A model generated the notes under the pieces. The model had not been told where the DNA came from. It did no database searches and saw nothing but the letters and a program-made list of their open reading frames with translations. Source: Aquimarina sp. MMG016 (lineage in GTDB: Bacteria; Bacteroidota; Bacteroidia; Flavobacteriales; Flavobacteriaceae). Taken from it: DNA of 64,000 bases. Of the stretch, positions 14,519 to 23,750 are shown one piece after another; within the stretch, counting starts at the first letter, position 1, and each line of letters opens with the position of its first letter. Location of the stretch: NCBI RefSeq assembly GCF_018100805.1, contig NZ_JAGJEA010000002.1, positions 1 to 64,000 on the forward strand, in the 5' to 3' direction. A program made the position numbers and the translations under genes.

Positions 14519-16084
14519 ATGAATACTAAAAAATATCTTTTTTGGGCTTTTGTTTTTTGTATTAGTTTTCAGTCTTATACTCAGCAATTTAGCGAAGGTC
14601 CTTTTTCTCAATTGATTATTCGGGGTGTTACTTTAATTAATGGTAATGGTGCACCGCCGCGAGGTCCTGTCGATATTATTGTAGAAAAGAATGTAATCAA
14701 AGATATTGTAGTAGTGGGATATCCTGGAGTTCCTATTGATAATTCCAAACGTCCAGCCTTAACGTCAGGAGGTAAAGAGTTAAATGCTGAAGGGATGTAT
14801 CTGCTTCCCGGTTTTGTGGATATGCACGGTCATATTGGTGGAGTTGCTCAAGGGGCGGATTCGGATTATGTATTTAAATTATGGATGGCTCATGGTGTTA
14901 CTACAGTTCGAGAACCCAGTGGAAGAGGAATTGATTGGACACTAGATCTAAAGCGAAAGAGCTTAAAAAATGAAATCGTCGCACCACGTATTTATGCGTA
15001 TACAGGCTTTGGGCAAGGTAGTAAACAACCGATTAGTAATTCAGAAATGGCAAGAAACTGGGTTCGTGAAAATGCAAAGAAAGGAGCGGATGGAGTAAAA
15101 TTCTTTGGTGCTGCTCCGGAAATTATGTCTGCTGCTTTAGATGAAAATAAAAAATTAGGATTAGGATCAGCCTGTCACCACGCGCAGACAGATGTAGCAC
15201 GATGGAATGTTTTGCATTCGGCTAGAGCCGGATTAACTTCAATGGAACATTGGTACGGTTTACCCGAAGCACTATTTGAAGATAAAACGGTACAGCATTA
15301 TCCGCTAGATTATAATTACCAGAATGAACAACATCGTTTTGAAGAGGCCGGTAGGTTATGGAAACAAGCTGCAAAACCTTATTCTGAACATTGGAATAAG
15401 GTAATGAATGAATTAATAGCGCTTGATTTTACTTTAGATCCTACATTTAATATATACGAAGCTAGTCGTGATTTGCAAAGAGCACGTCGAGCAGAATGGC
15501 ATGAGACCTACACTTTACCTTCTTTATGGAGGTTTTATCAGCCTAGTAAAATCTCACACGGTTCTTACTGGCATGATTGGGGAACAGAACAGGAAGTAGC
15601 TTGGAGAGAGAATTACAGGTTATGGATGACTTTTATTAATGAGTATAAAAATCGTGGAGGAAGAGTAACTGTGGGGTCTGATTCAGGGTTTATATTTCAG
15701 TTATATGGTTTTGCTTATGTTAGGGAATTAGAATTATTACGTGAAGCAGGATTTCACCCTTTAGAAATTATAAGATCGGCTACCTTAAATGGAGCAGAAG
15801 CTTTAGGAGTATCTGATAAAATTGGATCTGTAGAAGTGGGTAAACTTGCTGATTTTGTATTGGTAGAAGAGAATCCTTTGAAAAACTTAAAAGTGCTGTA
15901 TGGTACCGGAGCCATAAGATTGACAAAAGATAATAAAGTCATTCGTGCCGGAGGAGTAAAATATACAATCAAGGACGGAATTATTTATGATGCTAAAGCA
16001 TTATTGCAAGATGTAAAAAGAATGGTTGATGAGGCTAAGAAAAAAGAAGATTTTTCTATTGTGCAACCAGGGATGAAAGAATAG
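14519..16084 (+). CDS. Secreted amidohydrolase-family protein
   Basis: A 521-residue protein with a signal peptide (MNTKKYLFWAFVFCISFQSYTQ). The TIM-barrel metal ligands are visible: DMHGHIGG (HxH), HHAQTD and MEHWYG histidines, and Asp in VTVGSDSGF; the small beta domain is formed by both ends (VIKDIVVVGYPG and LADFVLVEENPL). The family hydrolyses amides, esters or cyclic ureides; here substrate is unknown. Export to the periplasm suggests a scavenging or degradative role. The gene has its own intergenic inverted repeat upstream and a strong shared terminator downstream. Confidence 0.85.
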   Translation: MNTKKYLFWAFVFCISFQSYTQQFSEGPFSQLIIRGVTLINGNGAPPRGPVDIIVEKNVIKDIVVVGYPGVPIDNSKRPALTSGGKELNAEGMYLLPGFVDMHGHIGGVAQGADSDYVFKLWMAHGVTTVREPSGRGIDWTLDLKRKSLKNEIVAPRIYAYTGFGQGSKQPISNSEMARNWVRENAKKGADGVKFFGAAPEIMSAALDENKKLGLGSACHHAQTDVARWNVLHSARAGLTSMEHWYGLPEALFEDKTVQHYPLDYNYQNEQHRFEEAGRLWKQAAKPYSEHWNKVMNELIALDFTLDPTFNIYEASRDLQRARRAEWHETYTLPSLWRFYQPSKISHGSYWHDWGTEQEVAWRENYRLWMTFINEYKNRGGRVTVGSDSGFIFQLYGFAYVRELELLREAGFHPLEIIRSATLNGAEALGVSDKIGSVEVGKLADFVLVEENPLKNLKVLYGTGAIRLTKDNKVIRAGGVKYTIKDGIIYDAKALLQDVKRMVDEAKKKEDFSIVQPGMKE

Positions 16085-16089
16085 TTTAA

Positions 16090-16122
16090 AAAAAAACGTC
16101 GGAAATCTTCCGACGTTTTTTT
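16090..16122. terminator. Bidirectional terminator between amidohydrolase gene and lysA
   Basis: A 15-bp stem (16090-16104 with 16108-16122, core ACGTCGGAA/TTCCGACGT) with a 3-base loop, an A run on the left and a T run on the right. It serves both converging genes. Confidence 0.9.
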
Positions 16123-16141
16123 ACTATTCAGTGATATGTTT

Positions 16142-17374
16142 TTAGGAAACTTTTTCTACAACCTTAGAAAATATATCTACGTCGACCTGATTCTTAGTCA
16201 AGTCTTCAAAAGTTTCTCTTTGTCTAATCAAATGAGCTTCATTATTATGCCATAACACTTCTGCAGGTCGGAAACGACTATTGTAGTTGCTCGCCATAGA
16301 GAAGCAATAGGCTCCTGCATTTTTGAAAGCAATAATATCACCTTCAGTGATTTCAGAGATTCTTCTATTAGTAGCAAATGTATCCGTCTCACAAATATAT
16401 CCAACTACAGAATAGAAACGTTGCCTTCCTTCTGGATTAGAAACATTGATAATTTCATGATGCGATCCATAGAACATAGGTCTGATCAAATGATTAAGTC
16501 CCGTGTCTACTCCTGCAAAAACAGTAGAGGTGGTTTGTTTTACTACATTTACTTTAGCTAAAAAGTATCCTGCTTCACTTACCAGAAATTTTCCAGGTTC
16601 AAAACCTAATGTCAATTCTTTGCCATATTCTTTACAGAAATCATTAAAACGCTTGGTGAGCTTTTCTCCAAACTCTTCAACATTAGTTTCGATATCTCCT
16701 TCTTTATAAGGAACCTTGAATCCACTTCCGAAATCTATAAAGTCAAGATCTTTAAAATGCTTAGCGGTTTCAAATAGGATTTCACTAGCATATAAAAATA
16801 CTTCTACATCCAGGATGTCACTACCTGTATGCATATGAATACCATTAATATTCATTCCTGTATTTTCTACAATTCTAAGAATATGAGGAATCTGGTGTAT
16901 AGATATCCCAAATTTACTATCAATATGTCCTACTGATATTTTACTATTTCCACCAGCTAACACATGTGGATTGATCCTAATACAAACCGGAACATTAGGG
17001 TGTTTGGTGCCAAACTGCTCTAGAATTGAAAGGTTATCTATATTTATCTGTACACCCATTGCGGCAACCTCTTCGATTTCTTCAAGAGAAACTCCATTTG
17101 GAGTAAAGATAATATCGCCAGGTTTTACTCCTGCAGCTAATCCAAGTTGTACCTCCTGAATGGAAACTGTATCCAGTCCTGCCCCCAAAGAATTTACCAG
17201 CTTTAAAATAGCAAGATTTGATAATGCTTTAACAGCATAATTAAGTTTCACCTGTTTGACTTTTTTGAATGCGTCATTAAGACGATTATACTGTGAAACA
17301 ATTTTTGAGGAGTCGTATACATAAACCGGACTCCCAAACTCTCTTGCGATTGCTAATAAATTTTTATTTTCCAT
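16142..17374 (-). CDS. lysA: Diaminopimelate decarboxylase
   Basis: The 410-residue PLP enzyme of the alanine-racemase fold III group makes L-lysine from meso-diaminopimelate. Lys49 in NYAVKALSN is the PLP lysine; HMHTGSDI, GSGFKVPY (PLP phosphate loop), EPGKFLVSEAG and the active-site C in GYICETDTFA are all present. Full length for the family. An upstream TAATTTCG box (17395-17402) may be a variant -7 element. Single gene, convergent with the amidohydrolase gene. Confidence 0.93.
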   Translation of the reverse strand: MENKNLLAIAREFGSPVYVYDSSKIVSQYNRLNDAFKKVKQVKLNYAVKALSNLAILKLVNSLGAGLDTVSIQEVQLGLAAGVKPGDIIFTPNGVSLEEIEEVAAMGVQINIDNLSILEQFGTKHPNVPVCIRINPHVLAGGNSKISVGHIDSKFGISIHQIPHILRIVENTGMNINGIHMHTGSDILDVEVFLYASEILFETAKHFKDLDFIDFGSGFKVPYKEGDIETNVEEFGEKLTKRFNDFCKEYGKELTLGFEPGKFLVSEAGYFLAKVNVVKQTTSTVFAGVDTGLNHLIRPMFYGSHHEIINVSNPEGRQRFYSVVGYICETDTFATNRRISEITEGDIIAFKNAGAYCFSMASNYNSRFRPAEVLWHNNEAHLIRQRETFEDLTKNQVDVDIFSKVVEKVS

Positions 17375-17394
17375 CTGGTCTCGATTTAAGCCTA

Positions 17395-17402
17395 CGAAAT
17401 TA
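17395..17402 (-). promoter_or_regulatory. Possible lysA -7 box (TTCG variant)
   Basis: On the minus strand TAATTTCG lies about 20 bases before the lysA start codon. It differs from TAnnTTTG by one base; similar TTCG boxes are seen before the TerB-like gene (23723-23730) and the COG2509 gene (55517-55524). Confidence 0.35.
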
Positions 17403-17438
17403 TCAATTATATTAGATATTTTAAGGTCTAAAGTGTAA

Positions 17439-17463
17439 AAAATCTACTCAATAAGTAGATTTT
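17439..17463. promoter_or_regulatory. 10-bp hairpin between lysA and the LON-domain gene
   Basis: AAAATCTACT (17439-17448), loop caata, AGTAGATTTT (17454-17463). It lies between divergent genes, upstream of both, so it is not a normal terminator. It may be an operator for lysA or the LON-domain gene. Confidence 0.4.
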
Positions 17464-17525
17464 AGGTTTTTTAACTACTGTTTAAGGGTTCAGAAAAGGG
17501 CTAATTAGTATTTTTAAAGAAAAAT

Positions 17526-18161
17526 ATGTTACCTCTTTTTCCATTACAACTTGTTGTGTATCCTGGTGAACGATTGCCTTTACATATCTTCGAAGAAAGG
17601 TATCAGCAACTCATTCGAGATTGTGAAGAAGAGAAAATTTCTTTTGGTGTCCCAACCTATATCGATAAAAAATTAGAATATGGAACAGAGGTAGTATTAC
17701 AAAAAGTAGCCAAACGCTATACGAATGGAGAAAGTGATGTCGTTTGTATGGGTAGAAGGATTTTTAGGGTTACTGATTTTTTTCCGCAGATGCCCGGTAA
17801 GTTATATGCTGGAGGAGAAGTAGAATTTCTAGAAGATACGGATAATGGAGTAGAAGAACTTCAGGAAGAGTTATTGAGAAATATTGCTGTTTTATATGTG
17901 GAATTAACAATAGATAACCCTCCAATTTTTGATATTCCGTTTGTTAGTTATCAGGTAGCTCACAAAGTGGGGCTAGCTTTACATCAGGAATATCATTTAC
18001 TAAAACTTCGTAGTGAACTAGAACGTCTCAATTACTTAATTGGCCACCTAAAAATTACTATTCCTGTAGTCAAAGAAATGAATAGAGCTAAAGAAGTGAT
18101 CAAGATGAATGGGCACTTTAAGAATTTTGATCCTTTGGATTTTGAGGATTTTAAACTATAA
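17526..18161 (+). CDS. LON substrate-binding domain protein
   Basis: The 211-residue protein has only the LON N-terminal (PUA-like) domain: LPLFPLQLVVYPGERLPLHI, FEERYQQLI and DVVCMGRRIFRVTDFF. ATPase and serine-lysine protease domains of Lon are absent, so it is a stand-alone substrate-binding-domain protein, as known in many bacteria. The C-terminal part is helical (VGLALHQEYHLLKLRSELERL). Cytosolic; function unknown. It precedes sucC by 147 bases, and sucC has its own promoter. Confidence 0.85.
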   Translation: MLPLFPLQLVVYPGERLPLHIFEERYQQLIRDCEEEKISFGVPTYIDKKLEYGTEVVLQKVAKRYTNGESDVVCMGRRIFRVTDFFPQMPGKLYAGGEVEFLEDTDNGVEELQEELLRNIAVLYVELTIDNPPIFDIPFVSYQVAHKVGLALHQEYHLLKLRSELERLNYLIGHLKITIPVVKEMNRAKEVIKMNGHFKNFDPLDFEDFKL

Positions 18162-18251
18162 TCTTCTATTGTTAGTTTATTGATTCAAATTTGATCCATT
18201 TAGATAGAATATTAGTCATTGATTATCATTCACTTTTTTTACGACAAAAGA

Positions 18252-18283
18252 TTGGCACAGTAACTTCACTTTTTATATTTTTG
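18252..18283 (+). promoter_or_regulatory. sucC promoter
   Basis: TTG (18252-18254), 21 bases, TATTTTTG (18276-18283): Bacteroidota-type promoter with a short leader of about 20 bases before the ATG at 18309. Confidence 0.6.
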
Positions 18284-18308
18284 GGACTTCCATAAAGAAG
18301 ACAAAATT

Positions 18309-19502
18309 ATGAACTTACACGAATATCAGGGTAAAGAAATATTAAGCAGCTTTGGAGTGCGTATTCAGCGCGGAATTGTTGCACAAAATGCAAATGAAGC
18401 TGTTGCTGCAGCAAAACAACTTACTGCTGAAACCGGAACGGGATGGCATGTGATTAAAGCTCAGGTACATGCTGGTGGACGAGGAAAAGGTGGCGGAGTA
18501 AAGCTTGCCAAAAATCTAAAAGAAGTAGAAGAAATTGCAGAACAAATCATAGGAATGAACTTAATTACTCCTCAGACTTCTGCTGAAGGTAAGAAAGTAC
18601 ACCAGGTTTTGGTTGCAGAGGATGTATATTATCCTGGAGATAGTGAGCCGGATGAGTTTTATGTATCTGTATTATTAAATCGTACTACAGGTAGAAATAT
18701 GGTAATGTATTCTACAGAAGGTGGTATGGATATCGAAACCGTAGCAGAAGAAACTCCACATTTAATTTTTACTGAAGAAATTGATCCAGCTGTTGGATTG
18801 TTACCATTTCAGGCTAGGAGAGTAGCATTTAACTTAGGATTGAGTGGTACAGCTTTTAAGGAGATGGTAAAGTTTGTGATGGCATTATACAAAGCATATG
18901 TAGAGTCTGATTCTTCTATGTTTGAGATTAATCCAGTTCTTAAGACTAGTGATGATAAAATAATGGCAGTAGATGCTAAGGTAACTCTGGATGATAATGC
19001 ATTATATCGTCATAAGAATTATGTGGATATGAGAGATATCCGTGAAGAGAATCCAATTGAAGTTGAAGCCAAAGAAGTTGGACTGAACTATGTGGATCTG
19101 GATGGAAATGTAGGATGTATGGTTAATGGAGCTGGTCTTGCGATGGCAACTATGGATTTGATTAAACAAGCAGGTGGTGAGCCAGCTAACTTCCTTGATG
19201 TTGGAGGTACAGCTGATGCGAAACGTGTAGAAACTGCTTTTAGAATTATTCTTAAAGACCCTAATGTAAAAGCGATCTTGATTAATATTTTTGGAGGAAT
19301 TGTACGTTGTGATCGTGTTGCCCAAGGTGTTGTAGATGCCTATAAGAATATGGGAGATGCTATCAAGGTTCCAATCATTGTGCGTTTACAAGGAACAAAC
19401 GCTGATATCGCAAAAGAATTGATTGATAATAGTGGATTGGATGTGCAGAGTGCAGTACAATTCCAGGAAGCTGCTGATAAAGTACAAGCGGTATTTGCTT
19501 AA
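18309..19502 (+). CDS. sucC: Succinyl-CoA ligase (ADP-forming) beta subunit
   Basis: The 397-residue TCA-cycle subunit makes succinate and ATP from succinyl-CoA with the SucD alpha subunit. It starts [17 protein letters not shown], has the ATP-grasp loop ([18 protein letters not shown]), FEINPVLKT metal site and the ligase-CoA domain ([35 protein letters not shown]). Length fits the family. sucD is not adjacent; the next gene is on the other strand and a strong terminator follows, so sucC is monocistronic here. Cytosolic. Confidence 0.97.
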   Translation: MNLHEYQGKEILSSFGVRIQRGIVAQNANEAVAAAKQLTAETGTGWHVIKAQVHAGGRGKGGGVKLAKNLKEVEEIAEQIIGMNLITPQTSAEGKKVHQVLVAEDVYYPGDSEPDEFYVSVLLNRTTGRNMVMYSTEGGMDIETVAEETPHLIFTEEIDPAVGLLPFQARRVAFNLGLSGTAFKEMVKFVMALYKAYVESDSSMFEINPVLKTSDDKIMAVDAKVTLDDNALYRHKNYVDMRDIREENPIEVEAKEVGLNYVDLDGNVGCMVNGAGLAMATMDLIKQAGGEPANFLDVGGTADAKRVETAFRIILKDPNVKAILINIFGGIVRCDRVAQGVVDAYKNMGDAIKVPIIVRLQGTNADIAKELIDNSGLDVQSAVQFQEAADKVQAVFA

Positions 19503-19532
19503 TAAGAAAATAAATACCTATAGAAATATATA

Positions 19533-19566
19533 AGAAGCATTCGTTTAAACGAATGCTTCTTTTTTT
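19533..19566 (+). terminator. sucC terminator
   Basis: AGAAGCATTCGTTT (19533-19546) is followed directly by its complement (19547-19560) and T6. This is a 14-bp perfect palindrome, with TTTAAA as the likely loop. Confidence 0.9.
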
Positions 19567-19656
19567 GTTGAAAAATGAATTGATTATCTGTTTTTATATT
19601 AGGTTGTAGTATTAAGCTATATAACGAAACTTAAGTGGCTAACAATCATTTTTAAG

Positions 19657-20985
19657 TTAATAGGAGGTAAACTCTACTCTTCTATTTTGCGCTTTCCCTT
19701 TATTAGAAGTGTTATCAGCTACAGGTGTAACTTCGCCTTTGCCATCTGTGATTAATCGATCTTCAGCTATCCCATAAACCTCTACCAGAGTAGCTTTAAC
19801 GGCATTAGCTCTTGCTTTTGATAAAGCTAGGTTCTCCGCCTCGCTACCATCTGCATCCGTATGTCCAGTTATTTTTAGTTTCATAGTAGTATCACGTTGT
19901 AATACCTGAGATACTTGTTTTATAACTCCATACGATTGTAGTTTTAGTGTTGCAGACCCAGAGCTAAATAGGATTCCGCTAGAAGTATACGTACCTTTAT
20001 TTAACAATTGTTGTCTAAGATCTACGCCTCCTTCTGCTACTTTTAAATCTTTTATCAATACCTGTGCTTTTGCTAGACTACTTAAATTGAATTTCAAATA
20101 TTTTAGCTCGTCTGCTTCCTCTATGAATCTAGGAATATCCACAAATTTGTGATCATTAAGCCAGATTCTAAAACGCTTTTTGTTTACAGCAATAGAGACA
20201 TGAAGATTATCAAATTTTATTTTTTTAAGATTTAAATCTATCTTGCTTTTTATTTCATGACTATTTTCTATAGAAATACCTAAATCATTAGCTTCACTAA
20301 TTGGAAGTCTAAAGTATGCATACGGATTTTCTTTCTTGTTTCCATATTGAGCGTAACTCAATCCAAACTTATTGTTATTGCTGAATATTACATTAAAATA
20401 TGCAAGTATACTTAACTTATCAATACCTATTATTGTTAAATCAAATTCTACAGTATATTCTTGCGGAAGCAACACATCCGGAATATAAAAAATATTCTTT
20501 CCAGAAGTGATCTCAAACCATCTTTCTGAACTATTACCCAGGGTGACAATTGATCCACCTCCGTTAGTATTCCAGTTTTTAGGTAAATCCCCTTCGAACT
20601 CCTTAGAAAAATCATCCTGAAACAATATTTTATCTCCAGGAACAAAATTAAATTTCCTGTTTATTTGTATAGGATCTGTAGTTATATCTGTAATTTCTTT
20701 ATCCGAAGTAGTTTCTTTTTTGCGACCAGTATTTCCTTCGGAAGATATTATAGCTTTTGATTTTTTTCTTTTTTTAGATTTCTTTTTTGGATTTAAAATA
20801 GAATCCATTGCCTTTTCTGTTTCCTTCTCTGCTTTCTTTTCTATTGCTTTTTCTATTTCTTTTTTTGATGCTTTTTCTGCTTTTTTGATTAGGTTATCAA
20901 TAAATTGTGCATTAACATTGGGTATACAGCAAACAAGAAAGCCTAGCAAAATAGCGCGTTTTAAAAGATGATTAAGTGTGATCAT
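19657..20985 (-). CDS. OmpA-family peptidoglycan-binding protein with charged coiled coil
   Basis: A 442-residue protein. The ATG at 20985 gives a signal peptide (MITLNHLLKRAILLGFLVCC). Residues about 25-75 form a K/E-rich amphipathic stretch (KKAEKASKKEIEKAIEKKAE). The middle (about 115-310) is a beta-rich, laminin-G-like region (YTVEFDLTIIGIDKLSILAY). The C-terminal OmpA domain (SGSATLKLQSYGVIKQVSQV, ITGHTDADGSEAENLALSKA) binds peptidoglycan. It is an outer-membrane-linked envelope protein. Single gene, convergent with sucC. Confidence 0.82.
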   Translation of the reverse strand: MITLNHLLKRAILLGFLVCCIPNVNAQFIDNLIKKAEKASKKEIEKAIEKKAEKETEKAMDSILNPKKKSKKRKKSKAIISSEGNTGRKKETTSDKEITDITTDPIQINRKFNFVPGDKILFQDDFSKEFEGDLPKNWNTNGGGSIVTLGNSSERWFEITSGKNIFYIPDVLLPQEYTVEFDLTIIGIDKLSILAYFNVIFSNNNKFGLSYAQYGNKKENPYAYFRLPISEANDLGISIENSHEIKSKIDLNLKKIKFDNLHVSIAVNKKRFRIWLNDHKFVDIPRFIEEADELKYLKFNLSSLAKAQVLIKDLKVAEGGVDLRQQLLNKGTYTSSGILFSSGSATLKLQSYGVIKQVSQVLQRDTTMKLKITGHTDADGSEAENLALSKARANAVKATLVEVYGIAEDRLITDGKGEVTPVADNTSNKGKAQNRRVEFTSY

Positions 20986-21234
20986 TATGATGGTTTTATT
21001 TATTTCAATCCAATGATACAACTATTATACCATAAAAAATGCAATATTAGAATTTTACTATTAGCATCCAGAAGTTTTTAAAATTAGGATTGAATACCTT
21101 AAAATTCTTATTTTGTGATAGTGGTTGGGCAAATCCTTAGATATTACTTTTCCTAAAAGAATTAGATCGGACAGGTCTTGTGAAGTGTCATTTTTATTGT
21201 TTTTATAGTATTGTAAATTGAGAATAAAGAAATA

Positions 21235-21741
21235 ATGAATCAAAAAATAGAGAGCATAGTTGCTAAGCTACAGTTAAAACCACATCCTGAAGGAGGTTTT
21301 TATAAAGAAACTTATAGAAGTTCAGGAATCATTCCTAAGGATGTTCTGGATAACGAATTCTCAGGTGATCGGAATTATTGTACAGGAATTTATTTTTTAT
21401 TGACCTCAGAGAACTTTTCAGCATTTCATAGAATTAAACAAGATGAAATGTGGCATTATTATTCTGGTTCTTCATTATATGTACATGTGATTACTCCGGA
21501 TAAAAATTATCAGCGGTATACTGTTGGGATGGATATTGAGGAAGGAGAATTGCCACAATTAGTCGTTCCGGCTGGTTGTTGGTTTGCTTCCAGTGTAAAA
21601 AATAAAAAAGATTATTCTTTGGTGGGATGCACGGTATCACCCGGTTTTGACTTTGATGATTTTGAGTTGGCAGATAGAGAAAGTCTAGCTAATAAATTTC
21701 CTGATCATAAAGATGTGATAAGAGAGTTTACTAGAACCTAG
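21235..21741 (+). CDS. Cupin of the DUF985 family
   Basis: A 168-residue single-domain cupin: LKPHPEGGFYKETYRSSG at the start, FSAFHRIKQDEMWHYYSGS with the metal-site His/Glu pattern, and CTVSPGFDFDDFELADR at the end, all as in DUF985 (cupin_5). Activity is unknown for the family; sugar epimerase-like folds are related. Cytosolic. Its last 4 bases overlap the last bases of the convergent methyltransferase gene (21738-21741). Confidence 0.87.
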   Translation: MNQKIESIVAKLQLKPHPEGGFYKETYRSSGIIPKDVLDNEFSGDRNYCTGIYFLLTSENFSAFHRIKQDEMWHYYSGSSLYVHVITPDKNYQRYTVGMDIEEGELPQLVVPAGCWFASSVKNKKDYSLVGCTVSPGFDFDDFELADRESLANKFPDHKDVIREFTRT

Positions 21742-23351
21742 GGTTTAGTGTTTCTTACTAAATAATTAACACTAACGGTTGCGAGATCGGAATCTGGGAA
21801 TTTAGAAAAGTAGTTAGGATCACTTTGTAAGCCAACTTCTTCAATTACTTTTAGAAAAGAATCAATCTCCAGGATATATTGATCAGAAAAACCATGTGTT
21901 GCATCATAGGCAGTTGCAGCGGTTCTACCAAGATTTTTAGCAGTTAATTCTGAAGCAATGGTGTGTAGCTCTATGACAATTAACCCAAACCTTTCTATAT
22001 GTGGTGCCCATTTGGTAAAATGATCCTTTAGATTTCGCTCTACATCATTATTGCTTAATCGTTTTCCTCTATATGCAAAAGCACCTGTTGATTGACTAGG
22101 AGTATCAAGCTTTGATACGGGGTCACTCCAGATTCTATTATGATCCAAAAATGTTCTTACTGATAATAGATCTTTTAATACTATTTGGTAATTATCAAGC
22201 AAGTCTTTTTGAAGTAAATCAGGATCGCTTATATCTCCCCAAATTACTTTTGCCCATATATCGGCTTGTATAAGATTGACCCTTGTAGCCTTTAATGCAG
22301 CTTTATTGAAATCAGCTCCAACCAAAAATAGCGGATAGTCATCCAAATGTTTTCCTCGAAGAGTTTTAGATTCAATAACTTCAAAAAGATGAATCAAAAA
22401 TGCTCCGTTACCACACCCCATATCTAAAATACCCTTAGGTTGTTCCTCGAGAGGTTTGTTGAATAAACTTATAATTATCTCGTCAATTTTTTTGAAATAT
22501 GTAGCGTGTGCTCCACCGCTTCCCCACACATTCATTTCTCGATCCACATGGGTTTCTGTATCGCCGTCATCTTTCCATAATATATTAGGATTTCCAAATA
22601 ATAATTCTTCCATTTTTCGAAACATAGGGATATAGGAAACGGTTACACCATAAGCCGATGCTCTTTTGGCGAAGAATAGCCCTTTTTCGGTAAAAGTGTA
22701 ATGGTTGTTAGATTTACTAAACCAGCCGAGGTGGCTTAAAAACATAAGAATGGTGTCAAAGCTTTTGGGAAATTTGTGATACTCATCTGGGCTAAAAGAA
22801 GCCTCCATAAAATATTTATGAAACATTCCACCCATCCCAAGATGCACGATAGTGGGGCCTGCTAAAATACCTTCTATGTGTTTAAGAATTTGGTTTTGAA
22901 TTTTAAGGATAGCAGTATTCTCAGAAGGCTTTAGTTGAAAACGATTTTGATATTTATTAAATAGTTTTTCGAGTTTATGAAAAGGTTCTAATTCGAACTT
23001 GCGTGGATGAAATTTTCCGGAATATTCCAATAAGTCAACTACACCTTTATAAAGATAAAAATGATCAAAGGCGATTTTAGTAAACGAATTTGTTTTTAGA
23101 ATTACCTTGTTATCATCTACTTTATAATCAATCCAGCTCTGAGAGGCAAATATGCGGAAAGCAACATTTAAATATCCTTCATTAGCTTTAAACGCTTCTG
23201 TTACTTTAGAGAGAGATGTTTCTTTTTTTTCTAAGAGAAAATTTGTGATTCCATTTTTTAATAAAGCATAAGCTATGGGAGATACGACAATTCCGTCTAG
23301 ATGTCTGAATAATTCTTCTCTAAATTGTTGTTTTTCTTTTTTGGAGAGCAT
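21738..23351 (-). CDS. Large class I SAM-dependent methyltransferase
   Basis: A 537-residue cytosolic protein. Two winged-helix-like segments (residues about 1-110 and 160-230, the latter with GWFSKSNNHYTFTEKGLFFA) precede a Rossmann methyltransferase core with motif I LDMGCGNGAFL (about residue 305) and acidic VGADFNKAALKAT for SAM ribose binding. The architecture resembles stand-alone relatives of polyketide-synthase (AprA/MT-type) methyltransferases, but no other polyketide gene is nearby. Substrate unknown. A strong hairpin (23355-23403) directly upstream may control translation. Confidence 0.72.
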   Translation of the reverse strand: MLSKKEKQQFREELFRHLDGIVVSPIAYALLKNGITNFLLEKKETSLSKVTEAFKANEGYLNVAFRIFASQSWIDYKVDDNKVILKTNSFTKIAFDHFYLYKGVVDLLEYSGKFHPRKFELEPFHKLEKLFNKYQNRFQLKPSENTAILKIQNQILKHIEGILAGPTIVHLGMGGMFHKYFMEASFSPDEYHKFPKSFDTILMFLSHLGWFSKSNNHYTFTEKGLFFAKRASAYGVTVSYIPMFRKMEELLFGNPNILWKDDGDTETHVDREMNVWGSGGAHATYFKKIDEIIISLFNKPLEEQPKGILDMGCGNGAFLIHLFEVIESKTLRGKHLDDYPLFLVGADFNKAALKATRVNLIQADIWAKVIWGDISDPDLLQKDLLDNYQIVLKDLLSVRTFLDHNRIWSDPVSKLDTPSQSTGAFAYRGKRLSNNDVERNLKDHFTKWAPHIERFGLIVIELHTIASELTAKNLGRTAATAYDATHGFSDQYILEIDSFLKVIEEVGLQSDPNYFSKFPDSDLATVSVNYLVRNTKP

Positions 23352-23354
23352 AGA

Positions 23355-23403
23355 TGCTTAATTGATTGGTTGTTAAAATGTTAGTTTCAACCAAATTAAG
23401 CAT
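23355..23403 (-). promoter_or_regulatory. Hairpin directly upstream of the methyltransferase start codon
   Basis: ATGCTTAATT + TTGGTTG (23355-23372, with a small bulge) pairs with CAACCAA + ATTAAGCAT (23388-23403) around a 15-base loop. On the minus strand this sits 3 bases before the ATG at 23351 and fills nearly the whole 58-base gap after the DUF1456 gene. It would cover any ribosome site, or serve as operator. Confidence 0.5.
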
Positions 23404-23409
23404 TTTATG

Positions 23410-23667
23410 TTATTTTTTTGTGGAAGGGTTATTCTTTTTTTCAGGCATCGGACCTCTAAGATGGATGATCAAACCATTCAGAAAATTACGTAGTATTTGA
23501 TCACCACACTCCATATATTTAGGATGGTTTTCATTTCTGAAAAAAGCACCAAGTTCACTTTTTGTAACCTTAAAATCAACTAGTGCACAAATTTTTACAA
23601 TATCATCATCACGCAATTTATGCGCTACGCGAAGTTTTTTGAAAATGTCATTGTTTGTTAAACCCAT
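23410..23667 (-). CDS. Single-domain DUF1456 protein
   Basis: 85 residues: NNDIFKKLRVAHKLRDDDIVKI and the typical VTKSELGAFFRNENHPKYMECGDQILRNFLNGL. Usual DUF1456 proteins (for example YehS of E. coli) carry two copies of this unit in about 150 residues; here there is only one, plus a basic tail (PEKKNNPSTKK). The complete start and stop suggest a genuine half-length form, not a broken gene. Function unknown. It lies divergent from the TerB-like gene. Confidence 0.8.
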   Translation of the reverse strand: MGLTNNDIFKKLRVAHKLRDDDIVKICALVDFKVTKSELGAFFRNENHPKYMECGDQILRNFLNGLIIHLRGPMPEKKNNPSTKK

Positions 23668-23722
23668 GCTACAAAGGTATGCTTTGTAGTAGAAATGTTA
23701 TTCATTATAATCTGAAATTTAT

Positions 23723-23730
23723 TATTTTCG
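23723..23730 (+). promoter_or_regulatory. Possible -7 box of the TerB-like gene
   Basis: TATTTTCG, one base from TAnnTTTG, 20 bases before the ATG at 23751. It supports the shorter start of the gene. Confidence 0.35.
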
Positions 23731-23750
23731 GCACAAAAAGTAATAGGTTT

